Made by a program: the position numbers and the translations under genes. A model generated the notes under the pieces. It worked only from the letters and a program-made list of their open reading frames with translations, ran no database searches and was not told where the DNA came from. DNA of 64,000 nucleotides from Doris montereyensis (Eukaryota; Mollusca; Gastropoda; Nudibranchia; Dorididae): assembly GCA_037039925.1 (NCBI GenBank), contig JAXRKP010000399.1, forward strand, positions 171,866 to 235,865. Reading direction: 5' to 3'. Below are positions 11,675-25,345 of this stretch, piece by piece; the first letter of the stretch is position 1, and each line of letters starts with the position of its first letter.

Positions 11675-12690
11675 CTCATTATCGTCATGAACACGTCATC
11701 TTATTTGTTTCATTTGTTTCATCATGAACACTTCATCTTATTTGTTTCATCATGAACACGTCATCTTATTTGTTTCATCATGAACACGTCATCTTATTTG
11801 TTTCATCATGAACACGTCATCTTATTTGTTTCATCTTTGTTTCATCATGAACACTTCATCTTATTTGTTTCATCATGAACATGTCATCTTATTTGTTTCA
11901 TCATGAACACGTCATCTTATTTGTTTCATCATGAACACGTCATCTTGGTTGAACACGCCATCTTATTTGATGAAAACACGTTATCATATTTGTTTTCATG
12001 ATAAACACGATACATGAACACGTTATCATATTTGTTTCATCATGAACATGTTATCATATTTGTTTCATTATGAACACGTCATCTTGGTTTCGTCATGAAA
12101 AACACGGTATCTTATTTGTTTCGTCATGAACACGTTATCATATTTGTTTCATCATGAACACGTTATCTTGGTTTCGTCATGAACACGTCATCTTGGTTTC
12201 GTCATGATAAACACGTTATCTTGGTTTCGTCATGATAAACACGTCATCTTGGTTTCGTCATGATAAACACGTTATCTTGGTTTAGCCATGAACACGTCAT
12301 CTTGGTTTAAGTCATGATAAACACGTTATCATATTTGTTTCATCATAAACACGTTATCTTGGTTTTGTCATGAACACGTCATCTTGGTTTCGTCATGATA
12401 AACACGTTATCATATTTGTTTTGTCATGAACACTTTATCTTGGTTTCGTCATGAACACATCATCTTGGTTTCGTCATGAACACATCATCTTGGTTTCGTC
12501 ATGAACACGTCATCTTGGTTTCGTCATGAACACGTTATCTTGGTTTCGTCATGAACACGTCATCTTGGTTTGGTCATGATAAACACGTTATCATATTTGT
12601 TTCGTCATGAACACGTTATCTTGGTTTCGTCATGAACACGTCATCTTAGTTTCGTCATGATAAACACGTTACCGTATCATCTTTTTTTTA
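11675..12690. repeat. 25-28-bp tandem repeat array
   Basis: The unit is TTTCATCATGAACACGTCAT plus CTTATTTG (28 bp) in the left part and TTTCGTCATGAACACGTCAT plus CTTGG (25 bp) in the right part, with TGATAAACACGTTATC variants (plus 3 bp). It is degenerate at both edges and near 11945-12015. Many units carry ACGTCA; others have ACGTTA. Confidence 0.92.
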
Positions 12691-12747
12691 TCGTCAGAAA
12701 CGCGTCATCATGAGCGTTGTGATAACATCATAACATTCCTTTGGTTG

Positions 12748-12840
12748 AAATCATTGTTGTCATCATTATTGTCACAAACACCCCGTTCTCATCATCGGTA
12801 TCATTCAAACAATGATATTGATAATAATAGTTATAATAAT
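12748..12840. repeat. Direct duplicate flanking the 25-28-bp array, right copy
   Basis: This is the partner of 11382-11473, sharing TTGTCACAAACACCCCGTT and the AATAATAGTTATAAT end. It is followed by AT-rich, ATC-rich DNA to about 12990. Confidence 0.85.
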
Positions 12841-13512
12841 TATAATATTATGTATCCACATCATCCTCTGCATTTTTTTCATCATCGTCATCATTATCGT
12901 TTTTAAATCATTTTTTTTTATCCTCGACGTGAACATTATTATCATTAAATTCATGTCGGCTTTGAAATTGACGTCCCTGATTATTGTTCCTTCGATTATG
13001 ATTTGTTTGGTGAGACTGAGACTCCAAATCCAAACATCAAACCTCAATGGGGTAAAAGAATAGTATTATAATTATATATTATTCAAATTTTGCACGATTT
13101 TTTTATAACATTCCTTTTTTCACAAAATGAAAATGAAATTTGTAGTTTTGACGTTCATTGTGACTTTTTTTAAAAACTTCGTGATCGAGGCAGCAAGAAT
13201 GTCTAAGATCGTATGTCTCTGTTCTAAATTTTCCTTCTTTGCTACTATTTGGTTTGGGGTTTGGTTTTGAATCCCTAAAATGTATTCCTGTTTAATATAA
13301 CACATTTAAAATATAAACTTTTTGAAGAATTATCTAAATAGAGTAATATTATATGATCTTACGTCAATTCTTGTCAATGTTACTTTTTTTAAAATGAAAA
13401 CAAAACAATACATTTAAAAAAATAAATAAATGGTTAAACTTCACACGCTTCGTTATTCTGTTACGTAGACCTATGTAGTGCTTGCTGACGTTGACAGTGA
13501 CATGCATGTACG
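12841..13512. other. Non-coding AT-rich stretch
   Basis: No gene is supported. The sequence is ATT- and ATC-rich near 12820-12950 and otherwise unremarkable. Confidence 0.5.
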
Positions 13513-13571
13513 TTTTTCGGTAGTTGTAGTAGTAGTAATAGTAATAGTAATAGTAGTAGTAGTATTAGTAT

Positions 13572-13607
<36 letters not shown>

Positions 13608-13782
13608 GAGTAGTACTACTAGTAGTAGTAGTGGTGGTAGTGGTAGAAGTAGTAGTAATGATAGAAGAATGAGCAGTAGTAGTAGTAGTAGTGGATGTGG
13701 TGGTGGTAGTAGTAGTAGTAGTGGTAGTAGTGGTAGTAGTAGTAGTAGTAATAGCAGTAGCAGTAGTAGTAGTAGTAGTAGT

Positions 13783-13819
<37 letters not shown>

Positions 13820-13831
13820 CAGTAGTAGTAA

Positions 13832-13863
<32 letters not shown>

Positions 13864-13864
13864 A
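13513..13864. repeat. (AGT)n microsatellite, about 350 bp
   Basis: AGT/TAG trinucleotide repeats with GGT, AAT and GCA interruptions. Open frames of Ser, Val or (minus strand) Thr/Tyr homopolymers come from the repeat and are not genes. Confidence 0.97.
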
Positions 13865-14184
13865 AGAAAGAGAACTGAATGGTTATCTCTCAGGAACAAT
13901 AGCGGTTACATCCTTTCTTTTGTTTATCTCTTGATAATCCTCTCCTTTTCTTTTACTTGAACTTGAACAGCACGTTGCTAATCTAATGTTTGTTAGTTAA
14001 TTACTCTGCCATTCCTTCCAACATCGTACATGCATGGACACTGACTGTATTTCATAAGAATTTACCTTGTCCACCTATGCAGTGATCTCTAGGTGAATTA
14101 AGAGGAAGCAACACGGATAAGTGAAAGAGTTAAAACAAATTCTATAGCGTGAAGCGGAACAGACGATAATAAACACGTCCTGGC

Positions 14185-14400
14185 TGCGACGCTGGTCTGG
14201 CGCAAGTTTATACTCCCCATTCCTAAGCTAATGCTTGTACCCATTTGCACCTGGGTCGAGTGGGGTAAATGCGTGTTAAGTGTATTCTGAAGGAACACAG
14301 CGTCAGAGCTCGTTTTGCTAGGATTCAAAACTGGGATCTCATGATCCTGGGTCCGGCAGCCTAATCACTCAACCACCGACGCCACAGAAGTGACTGAGTG
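14185..14400 (-). mobile_element. tRNA-derived SINE
   Basis: On the minus strand, GTCGGTGGTTGAGTGATTAG near 14385-14365 gives a tRNA-like A-box region (TGGTTGAGTGATTAGG). AGTTTTGAATCC near 14335-14320 fits a weakened B box (GGTTCGAATCC type). The body follows, including CCCAGGTGCAAATGGGTAC near 14255-14237. The tRNA-like 5' head followed by a non-tRNA body is the usual layout of molluscan SINEs; I do not assign a named family. Confidence 0.65.
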
Positions 14401-14723
14401 ATAGGACTTATCAGCAGCGACCGCCAAATCTGCCAGCCATACCTCCCCTTTGTACAGTGAACAAACATAATATAACTTATAGCTGCAATGTAGTATAATA
14501 ACTCACATTGAAAGTTAATTATCACAATGATACTCAAAACAACACAAAAACTATATTTTTTCGCATCAAGTGCTTTATTTACAAAAAAGTGCATAAAATA
14601 TTTCCATACATCGGAATGTAGAATGGGATTTGATATTAAAAAAATAAAGTAAGCATACAGTTTTTTTGTAAAGACCCAAAGGTCTGACTACTTTTCAAAG
14701 ATTAAGAAATAATAACAATAAAT

Positions 14724-14724
<1 letters not shown>

Positions 14725-14801
<77 letters not shown>

Positions 14802-14900
14802 TGCAAAATTTATATAACGCCCCTATCCATGAGAGTCATGCTCAGTTGCGCTTTACAAAGGCCAAGACACATCATAAAATAGCTTACATAATGTAATTAA
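14725..14900 (+). repeat. (AAT)n plus TATATARCGC dispersed element, copy 1
   Basis: A pure (AAT)n run (14728-14798) leads into TTTATATAACGCCCC and GCGCTTTACAAAG. The same arrangement, (AAT)n then TTTATATAGCGCCC then GCGCTTTACG, occurs at 62085-62180 in the same orientation. I recognise this as a widespread dispersed motif of marine animal genomes but cannot name the element. Confidence 0.7.
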
Positions 14901-15079
14901 TATTTATGATTACTATAAAATCATGACATCTGCATACATGAAGAATATTACAATTAAGATGAACAGCACCTAAATGACGATATGTGCTAATTACAAGATA
15001 GCCCTATACAAGGACACACGCACAAATTACAGGTGCCAACCCCTCACATCACGTGATACATCGATTAAATGTCAGTTTA

Positions 15080-15645
15080 AAAAATTAATGTGGAAAACAC
15101 ACAACAAATATAGAAATCACACAGCAAATTAATGTGGAAACCACACAACAAATGTAGAAATCACACAGCAAATTAATGTGGAAAACACAACAAATATAGA
15201 AATCACACAGCAAATTAATGTGGAAACCACACAACAAATGTAGAAATCACACAGCAAATTAATGAGGAAACCACACAACAACAAATGTAGAAATCACACA
15301 GCAAATTAATGTGGAAACCACACAACAAATATAGAAATCACACAGCAAATTAATGTGGAAACCACACAACAAATGTAGAAATCACACAGCAAATTAATGA
15401 GGAAACCACACAACAACAAATGTAGAAATCACAAAGCAAATTAATGTGGAAACCACACAATAAATATAGAAATCACACAGCAAATTAATGTGGAAACCAC
15501 ACAACAAATGTAGAAATCACACAGCAAATTAATGTGGAAACCACACAACAAATATAGAAATCACACAGCAAATTAATGTGGAAACCACACAACAAATGTA
15601 GAAATCACACAGCAAATTAATGTGGAAACCACACAACAAATCATC
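15080..15645. repeat. 44-bp tandem array A (two 22-bp halves)
   Basis: CAAATTAATGTGGAAACCAC followed by ACAACAAATGTAGAAATCAC and ACAG repeats every 44 bp, about 13 copies. The two 22-bp halves are themselves similar (ATGTGGAAACCACACAACAA and GTAGAAATCACACAGCAAAT), so it is a dimeric unit. Confidence 0.93.
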
Positions 15646-15894
15646 GGTGAAACTGTGTCCACGACATATGGGATTTATTCTTAAAATGATCAAATGCATG
15701 CTTCTTTTGTGTCTTTCATAAGTATTGGAGGCTTTGAACCAAACGAAAGCTCATTACGCACATGATCTAAACATAGATTTCCATTTTTCTTCTAAAAAGC
15801 ATAGTGCAGTGTTCGATGTTTTATGAAATTTTTTTAATCTCTTGAAAAATTACGCTAGGCATACTTACGCGGTTAGACAATTTGATCGATGAAA
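15646..15894. other. Unique spacer between two related satellite arrays
   Basis: About 250 bp without repeat units or coding signal separates the 44-bp arrays A and B. Confidence 0.7.
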
Positions 15895-16640
15895 TGTAGA
15901 AACCATACGCCAAATGTATAAACTACTCAGCAAATTAATGTAGAAACCATGCGCCAAATGTTGTATAAACTACTCAGCAAATTAATGTAGAAACCATGCG
16001 CCAAATGTATAAACTACTCAGCAAATTAATGTAGAAACCAAATTAATGCACCAAATGTATAAACTACTCAGCAAATTAATGTTGAAACCATGCGCCAAAT
16101 ATTTAAACTACTCAGCAAATTAATGTAGAAACCATGCGCCAAATGTATAAACTACTCAGCAAATTAATGTAGAAAAAACAAATGTATAAACTACTCAGCA
16201 AATTAATGTAGAAACCATACAACAAATGTATAAACTACTCAGCAAATTAATGTAGAAACCATACGCCAAATGTATAAACTACTCAGCAAATTAATGTAGA
16301 AACCATGCGCCAAATGTATAAACTACTCAGCAAAATTAGAAACCATGCGCCAAATGTATAAACTACTCAGCAAATTAATGTAAACCATACGCCAAATGTA
16401 TAAACTACTCAGCAAATTAATGTAGAAACCATGCGCCAAATGTATAAACTACTCAGCAAATTAATGTAGAAACCATACGCCAAATGTATAAACTACTCAG
16501 CAAATTAATGTAGAAACCATGCGCCAAATGTATAAACTACTCAGCAAATTAATGTAGAAATCACACAACAAATGTAGAAACTACTCAGCAAATTAATGTA
16601 GAAATCACACAACAAATGTGGCAACTCACACAAATGTAGA
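15895..16640. repeat. 44-bp tandem array B
   Basis: CAAATTAATGTAGAAACCAT, then GCGCCAAATGTATAAACTAC and TCAG. The period and frame are the same as array A, but the second half is diverged (TATAAACTACTCAG instead of AGAAATCACACAG). About 16 copies, with hybrid A/B units at the right edge (16550-16640). Confidence 0.93.
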
Positions 16641-18560
16641 AACTCCACAAAACCTTAATGCACAAATCACAGATGATGATATTAAAGGCTTCACGGTCAC
16701 AAAGGATGCTTGCCCGTAACTGTGTATGATACTAGTAATAGTATGGTGGTCTTAATCTCATCTCTGGATATACTTTGTCACTAGTTTCCATGTGACTCTT
16801 ATCTTCTGTTAGGTCTTTTTAATGCTGTTAGGTCTTTCCTTGATTCGAGTTGTGCTGGTAACAATGCCATTTGTTAGTCTTTGGAGAGAACAGATGGAGA
16901 TGTTGTTTTGATACATTTCTTATAATGTTTTAGGTCTTGTATTGTTGGTTGTGATGTTGGGGGTCTTCCTTTATATTTTGTGACTTTTTCAAATCACAGA
17001 ACAAATGCAGAAATCTTAACCAGAGCACAAATGCAGCATGCAGGCCCCGTCAACAGTTAAAACACAGTGCAGATGGAGATGGATAGGACATAAAATAAGA
17101 GATGAACCAATAGTGACCTAGCATCGAGGTAATCAGAAAGAAAAGAAAAAAAAAGGGATGGTTTGGAGACAGCTGCAAAACTTGCAAGGCAAGACTAAAC
17201 GATATGTTCTGGTATGCTACACACAAAGGCATATTACTACCGGAATAGTGAATATTTATGAATAGCTTCAATATCTCTGAAGGCTGAATAAAATTTCTAT
17301 AGTCAAAAGTATATCAGATCAGCTGAAATGGTAACATGATCTCAAGCAACACATCCAATAAAGATATAAATCTGATCCTGCAGAAAATTGCGGACGCAAA
17401 TTATTGACTTTCCGCAATAGATCGCAATTTTCCCAAACACGTGGTTGATCTAATTGCTTTTTTAGATTTATGAATTTGAAATAATTTGTAATTTGGTTTT
17501 GTTTTTTAATGTGGCCTCTCTTCCTTAAAATTAAAACGAGGCAGACTGGCGATTTAGGTCACTGTTTTATTAGTCCCAGTCGGCTTATCAGTACTTTTCA
17601 TTACCTCTACTCATGGCAAATTTTAACATTTATTTTGGCCAATTTTAAAATTATTAAAAAGTTTCAATTTGCAAATTTCCACGGAGATAGACAAATATAG
17701 GCAAAAGATTCTGTGAATTATATTGAATTGAAGTCACATTGGCATTGATCAATTCCTTTTCTGTAAACAGGAAAAGCTTAGCAAACAATAGTTTCATTGT
17801 AAGCATAAAAAGGAATAGAGAAAATCAGAACAATAAAAGGAGAAATAAGTAGCTAACAGGTCTTACAACAAGACTTTTCTCCTTTCTTCATCTTTTCATG
17901 TCTACAGCCTTTCAGTCTTCTGTCATCTCCCTTCTCACCAATAAAAAGTCACTGTTGTAGTTGGCATAGTTGCCTCTTACACAAGCTCTTTGTAAAACAG
18001 CCAAAACAGAGGATGTAAAAAAAAACCCGCTCATGATTCCAGTCACATCCACAGCAGATATGTTGCCACCTGAAACTAAAAGTGCATTCTCAAAGATGTT
18101 TGACGTTACTCATAATAACTCATATTGAAACACGAAGAGGTAAAAAAAATACCATTGAGTGCCTGAGCCTACAATCGAAAGCCAAAGCTGTCCTTTGCAT
18201 GAAAGCTTGGGGCTTCTACAACTCTCATTCCTTCAGACTTGAGCCCTGGAGTGATTGGGATCAGGAAATAGGATTGGCAATGGCACTTCAGCTAAAAAGT
18301 CATCGCATTTGCATCCCCATTGCTGCACCAGGTTGAATCCAGTTCCACATGCAATTTGAGACTTGTAAGCTTTAAATACTTCAATGAGCTAAACAAATCA
18401 ATTACATCCACGCGGAAGACAAGCTGCTTCATTCGTTATAAATCTCATATCCTTGTGCACAGTCGCCTCTCTACTGATTCCTCGGCATCGGCATCGGACG
18501 CTATCCGATGTGAACGCCGATGTTGTGACTTTTTTATTCTTTGTTATCTCCAAAAGAATT
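16641..18560. other. Mostly non-coding; possible LINE tail at 17060-17280
   Basis: A + strand stretch at 17068-17110 can be read as RWRWIGHKIRDEP, resembling the C-terminal RWIGH motif of RTE/jockey-type LINE polymerases (compare 56980-57010), but flanking frames are destroyed. Nothing else in 16641-18560 is supported. Confidence 0.35.
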
Positions 18561-19743
18561 CCTTTGATTAGCCAACCAAAGTTGAGAGTTTTTGTTGTTT
18601 TGCTGAAACTTCTGAAACTATTTGGGTACTGTAATTGAACAGTTCTTCTGGATCAGGGCATGTTTCAATATCATCCTGTCCACTTTCACTTTCATTATTG
18701 CTTTGAGTATTTTGACTATAGAGTGGCAGCCAAAATATTTTTGACAGGATGTAGCCAAAGAGCTGCATTATCTCTTGGAACATTTTGTCTTTTGGGATAG
18801 TCTTTGACAGTGCTGAGTAAGAAAACCAATTTCTCAAACCTGAAAAAGAAACAGATAAAATTCTTTAATGGAAACATGTTCATTTTGACAACAATACATG
18901 TATTGTATGTATTTATAAGTTTATATTTGCTTCCCTGTCTGGTATCTTATTTACGCAACGCATCTTTCCATTTTCTTTATCTTTTAACCTTGGGATAACA
19001 ACAATAAAATTTTAACAGCTTTAATCCCAGTTTAAGTGAAACAAACTGCCACCTTTCAACACTTTGATTTTAAAAGTCTGCTCGATACCTTCAACACACC
19101 AATCTCCGACTACATTACAGTCCTTATAATCCCAAACTGAAAGCAAAGAGCTGCCACCAATACCTTGGTCAAAAAGACAGTCCGATGCCTCTTAGCTGTA
19201 ATGGGCCCAGTACGTGGCGAAACAAGACGGGGTAGGATTATAGGGCATAGTAGATCTAGTGTGTTAGTAGGATGTAGAGGGCAGGGAGGAGAGAGTGGGT
19301 TGCAAGGGGTAAAGGCAACAATTCTTAGAAACCATGGCCTATGCTTATTCGTTAATTGGGATAGTGGGGGATAGAGAGGAGCGTGAAAGGGCTCTGTCAG
19401 GGTATCATTTCAATAATTTTCTTAAAATAGCTATACATATTGAGAAATAAGGACTATTTAATAGGAACTATTTCCTGGTCAGAAACTCTACGTCGGTACC
19501 TAAACTGACAGGCGTAAGATCAAGCAAAGTTTACAGTAAAAACTATACTGGTTTGCATTATTGACTCCTTAATAGATATTCATATGAAAGGCATAACGAG
19601 AAATTGGGCTGGACACATATACAATGACAATGTTTTCACATTATTAATTTCAAATCTGGAGTCCTTCCGTTAGGCCTGGGCACTGATCGCTTTCCGTTTG
19701 ATCATGAGCAGCTAACCATCATGAAAGTTATCTTTCACTGAGA

Positions 19744-20165
19744 ATGCAAATGCCAGTCATTCATAAAATTACTTTAGTGCCTCTTACAAGCAACAGGACA
19801 CAACCGTTGTATCTATCAGTCTTTGGCCCAATGAAGCCTTATTTCAACCAATCGGCCTCATACTGGATGATAATGAATCCTGGAACAACTTTTTCCATTT
19901 ACAACATTGCTGAACTCGTAAAGACTGTTTGATAAAGGGAGCAACACTATCAAATATTCAAGCTGAAGTTAAGTCTGCTGGTATCTTGCCTTTCAACAGA
20001 AGTATTTTTCCAGATGGTTTTTTCTCCTCTTCAGAGTCAACAGATCGACTACCAACTCATCAAGAACCTGACCAAGGAGTAGCTGGACCACGTCACCAGC
20101 AGTCTACAATTGACTCATCACATATCAATCTTGTCCCAACAATAAAAACACTACAATCTTCTTAA
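19744..20165 (+). pseudogene. pogo/Tigger-like DDE_1 transposase, C-terminal remnant
   Basis: The translated segment contains a TLVPLTSNRTQPLYLSVFGP stretch, then NPGTTFSIYNIAELV, and in the next frame GATLSNIQAEVKSAGILPFN and IFPDGFF. The order Pro-Leu-Thr-Ser-N, Q-P-L, VFGPMK, a G-I-x-PFN motif and an FPD end is that of the last third of DDE_1 (pogo-superfamily) transposases, downstream of the catalytic core. A one-base frameshift lies near 19925-19932, and no catalytic Asp residues or terminal inverted repeats are seen. It is a 5'-truncated, decayed copy. A 90-codon minus-strand frame at 18568-18837 nearby is not recognised. Confidence 0.7.
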
Positions 20166-20639
20166 TAATTGACCATTTACAATTCTTGAGTACAGTAGTG
20201 ACCACCTAAATGCCTGGTGCTTGGGGAGCAGAGAAAACAGGCATTTATGCGAAAGTAGGCCAGGGGCAACAATTGGGGGGGGGGGGTATCAGCAAGTGAT
20301 TTCATCGAGCATGGTGCAGATATTCAACATTCGCATCCCCTGTTTGTGATTTTAATAAACCAGGCTTTCTCTACAACATGTTTCAATGCTCCATTTTATC
20401 TTATCTGGTCTGTTGACCATCGCTCGCCACATACACCCAAAGGCACAATGGATCCAGCCAATAAAACTGTTCACACCTTATCCCTCGATCGCGATGAGTG
20501 TCCGGTCTGTTAAAAGTGCCAGGTGGTAGTCAAGCCACTTACGATGTCAAGAAAGAGCTGTGCCGTACAGTGGGTGGAGTTATGAAGAGAAGACTGGTCA
20601 TCTTTTATTACATTACAATAGATAGCAAATGCAGGGTTG
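20166..20639. other. Non-coding stretch
   Basis: Nothing is recognised except a short G run near 20275-20286. Confidence 0.5.
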
Positions 20640-21828
<1,189 letters not shown>

Positions 21829-22039
21829 TCTTTCTTATAAGCACAGAGCAAGTGCCGGACCTGCATGGGCTTTAACCCACTTAAAAAAGGCAAAACCAAT
21901 CATAAAATAGTAAATGAGGCATGATTATAAAACACAACAACGAAAAAAGGGACGATTTAACTGAAATCTTGAATCATCTGTGGATGTACTACTCTACTAC
22001 ACTAGTACTACTATTTTCACTCTCTCCTTCATCTGTCTC

Positions 22040-22089
22040 TCTTCTCTCTCTCTCTCTCTCTCTTGTCTCTCTCTCTCTCTCTCTCTCAC
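22040..22089. repeat. (CT)n microsatellite
   Basis: Two short (CT)n runs separated by TTGT, in opposite strand polarity to the 21175-21826 (GA)n tract about 215 bp away. Confidence 0.9.
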
Positions 22090-22299
22090 TGAACAGCGAT
22101 AAATGTTACCGCAGTGACTCATTCACTCACTCTCTCTGTGTTTGGGACATCCGTCCTAATTAAACTAAGCTACGACCTCATGTTTTCCTGGGCGGCTGGT
22201 GCTTGTGTGTGTGTATAAAATGAGACACAAACACAGAGGTGCTCCGGTGTGCCAAAAATCCCGGAAGATCCCCATCCCTAGGCCTTTAACTTTAAAGGG

Positions 22300-22831
22300 C
22301 CCTACACACCTTCACTTGAACCAAGTTGGGTCAAACTCTTGTCATACCCGTCACCGCCATGAGACAGTTTCGCATGTCATCCACATCACACGTATTTATC
22401 CTCAAGATTTAGGTGCAGCTCTTTGATAAGTAAGTGCAATGGTAATGCTTTTCTCTACTCAAAAAAAATAATAAAATTTTACTACAAGGTTTTCACTAAA
22501 TAAGCAAAAAAAACGGGGATTGTACGTGTTAATCTCGACATGCTGATTTCAAAAATGCTAATACTTTTTTGATTTGACTGATATTTAATTGTTTTAGATC
22601 CCGATGTTCACTTCCCGCCTCACGATACTTCAAAGGGAAAGCCGCCGCTCCCAATAGTGCCTCAGAGTCTGCGGCCAGAAAATCAAACATGCTCAGTTTT
22701 TTTGTCGGTCCGTTCGGTTGGCCCATCGGGCTGTTGAGTTGGATCAAAACGGGTTTCCATCCACACCTGGCTTTCTGCCCGTCAGTTTGAAGGTTCATTC
22801 CAAACTATCGGTTGTCCCTTAGGTGTGTAGG
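22300..22831. mobile_element. Possible short DNA transposon bounded by CCTACACACCT repeats
   Basis: CCTACACACCT near 22301 and AGGTGTGTAGG near 22821-22831 are inverted copies about 530 bp apart, the second abutting the piggyBac end at 22834. A minus-strand frame inside (22529-22798, 89 codons) is unrecognised. Target duplications were not identified, so this is tentative. Confidence 0.3.
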
Positions 22832-24108
22832 TACTCAATTCCGTACTTTGAGCCGATTTTTCCGGCTCGCTGAAGATCGTCCACGGCTGGACGTCGAGCC
22901 GAGAAAAAATCGGCTCGATAAATCTACTTTCTTTTCCAATCCCCTTATCCATATTTTATTATAAATTGACCTATAACTACTTCTTTCTAGGTCATAGTCA
23001 ATGTCTTTTTTCATGAAATTTGATCAAGTTTTCTGACTTTTAGTGACGATTTTTGTTGAATTTCAAAAGCGCCATGTACGTAAATGTAAATGTGTGTGCA
23101 CTGAAAGGGCACTTCAAATGATAGAAATGGATGAGGATTTGCCCTCAATTCTATCAGATAGTGAGTCAGATGATGGTCAATCCAGCTGTGTGCGCATTCT
23201 TCATCTGCATCGAGTGATAGCGAGGAAGAGGTTCAAGAAATTAGATCTAGAAATGGTGTAAGACCCTCAACATCTAGATCTACTGCACCATTGCAGAAAA
23301 GAAATGGTTCCTCTGCTGCTAGCACTGCTATGTTAGATCCAGATCTACGTGTCACTGGTGATAGTAGTGATACCCCAGCCCCAAGGATAGTAGATAGATC
23401 TGGTATTAGAGAGCGGGTGAGAATTTGACATGGAAGGAAGTGACAACTGGGAACACGCAGATGAGTTTTTGCTTCGTTCATGCTCAATCTCACGGCGCCA
23501 ACAAGAACTGTGCGCCGCAAATTCGTCTGAGTTAGTAGTTAGATAAGATTGTTTATTTTCTCTGCTAACTCCTGATATTTTGGACAGTCTTCTCACCAAC
23601 ATCAACGCCTAAGGCGAGAAATGGAAAATGTTAAACACTCCCCATAGTCAGCATTCAGTGTATAATCGGATGGAGCCCGTTTCACGACCAGATTTGCTGA
23701 CATTCTTTGCCATCCTGATTGCCATGGGTCTCCATCCAAGACAGAGTATAAAGGACTACTGGGCAACAAAGAGAAAACACAAATATACACCCTGGTATGG
23801 ACAGATGATGACTCGGCAACGCTTTGAAATTATGTATCATCATACAATGCTCCATGCGGGTGGGAAGGATTCATTGCAACAGAAGAAGATCGAGCCATTT
23901 CTAGAATCACAGATGGTTAGATTTCAAAATGCATTCTACCCTGACAAAGAAATGTCAATTGATGAGATGATCATCGGATATAAGGGACGGTGGCGACACA
24001 AGCAATTCAAAGCGTCAAAGCCGTCCAAATATCACACCAAGACCTTCAGCCTCTGCGACAGTGCAACTGGGTATGTGTACAATGTGTTCACCTATTATGG
24101 TGCTAATA

Positions 24109-25345
24109 CAGTGGAACACGTTTAAACCGAAAGTGACGGGACCGGTCAATGTATTTCGGTTTAGAGGTCTTTTCGGTTTAGCGCTAGTCCCTCAGAAATG
24201 ACGTTCAGTAAAGGGAAGTAATAAGGTATAAAATATTTCTAGAGTTGTCTCCCTTGACGTCATGCACACGGCGTGGCCTGCCGTGGACCCTATGATGCAC
24301 GTTTGTCTTCATTTATGTTTAGTGTTTTTTTGTTACGGAAAGAAATCCCCCTTCTCTGTTTAAATCGTTCAAACCAGCCAGTGTTGGGCTCGAAATCGCT
24401 GTTCAGTTCTTCGGCAATCATCAATGCTTTCTCCATTAGAATAGGTCCTGATATTGATATAGGAACATTTAGGTTTGGAGCACTAGTAAACCATATAAAA
24501 AGCGCCGCCTCAACGTTTTCGTGGCTGCACTTCTTCATCTTCTGAGTTGCATGCTGAAAGAATGTGCTGCTGTTAGCCTTGCTTTCTATCTGCTCCTCTT
24601 AGCCATTATGGTCGAGAGTGTAGAATTTGGAATTCCAAGTTTCCGACATATCTCACTTTTACTCGGTTTCCTCCCGTCAACCTTTTTAATCAACTGTTGC
24701 TTAAACTGCAGGGTATACGCATTGTGCTTTCTTTTCGACATGATTTTCGTAATTATGGATGGAATTTATAGTCACAGGTTGTAGTGGTACCGAAGAGCAA
24801 AGCAAGAAACATCCGCGTGGCTGAAGATTCGATTGTGGAAAGGAAGAAATTACAATCGTCAACAGGCACGGTGTACACTCGCATACACACCGCTTACAGT
24901 ACTTACACATTCGTGATGGAATGCCGTCGCGTGTGGCCGTAATCAGTGACAGTGCAGTGAACCAGCCTATGACGATCACTGATCGGTGACACGCGGATAA
25001 TTTGCCTCTCGCATTCTCGCGCACTGTGCAGCAGCTATTGACCGTAGCATCACGCCACCCATCTACCCCCCCCCCACTCTCTCTTGCGTGTGATTGTACA
25101 CATGTATAGTGTATTGCCTAGTAATTGTAGCCTTCTTGGATGTCTTGAACTAGCACGGCAAAGTTGTAGGTTGACTTTTGGACTGCAACTCAGTGAATTT
25201 TTATTTCGGTTTAGCGGTAGGACCATTTCGGTTTATCGCTATTTATTTAACAAAGACAAAGAGAAGAAAAGATCGGGGATTCCAAATCCTTTCGGTTTAT
25301 CGATCTTTTTGGTTTAACCGTTTTCGGTTTAAACGTGTTTCACTG
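24109..25345 (-). mobile_element. pogo/Tigger-type transposon inserted in piggyBac
   Basis: Perfectly placed TA duplications (24107-24108 and 25346-25347) flank inverted ends CAGTGRAACACGTTTAAACC. Subterminal TTTCGGTTTA motifs repeat at 24155-24182 and at several positions in 25200-25330. Internal coding remnants run on the minus strand. At 1237 bp it is too short for an autonomous element, so it is an internal deletion derivative that kept the 5' end of the transposase gene. Confidence 0.92.
24290..24741 (-). pseudogene. pogo transposase N-terminal DNA-binding region (HTH + CENP-B-like)
   Basis: The frame starts at ATG 24741 with MSKRKHNAYTLQF, then SEICRKLGIPNSTLSTIM, a psq/CENPB_N-type helix-turn-helix, and stops near 24586. 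After a frame change, 24538-24290 encodes ENVEAALFIWFTSAPN and NTGWFERFKQRRGIS, matching the second (CENP-B/Tc5-type) HTH domain in pogo transposases. The DDE domain is missing. In an intact element it would bind the terminal repeats; here it is dead because of a stop and a frameshift. Confidence 0.85.

Noticed and set aside
13471..13899. Poly-Thr/poly-Tyr, poly-Ser and poly-Val frames
   Set aside because: (AGT)n microsatellite.
18568..18837. 90-codon minus-strand frame near the pogo remnant
   Set aside because: No transposase or other domain recognisable, and neighbouring frames do not extend it; left uncalled.
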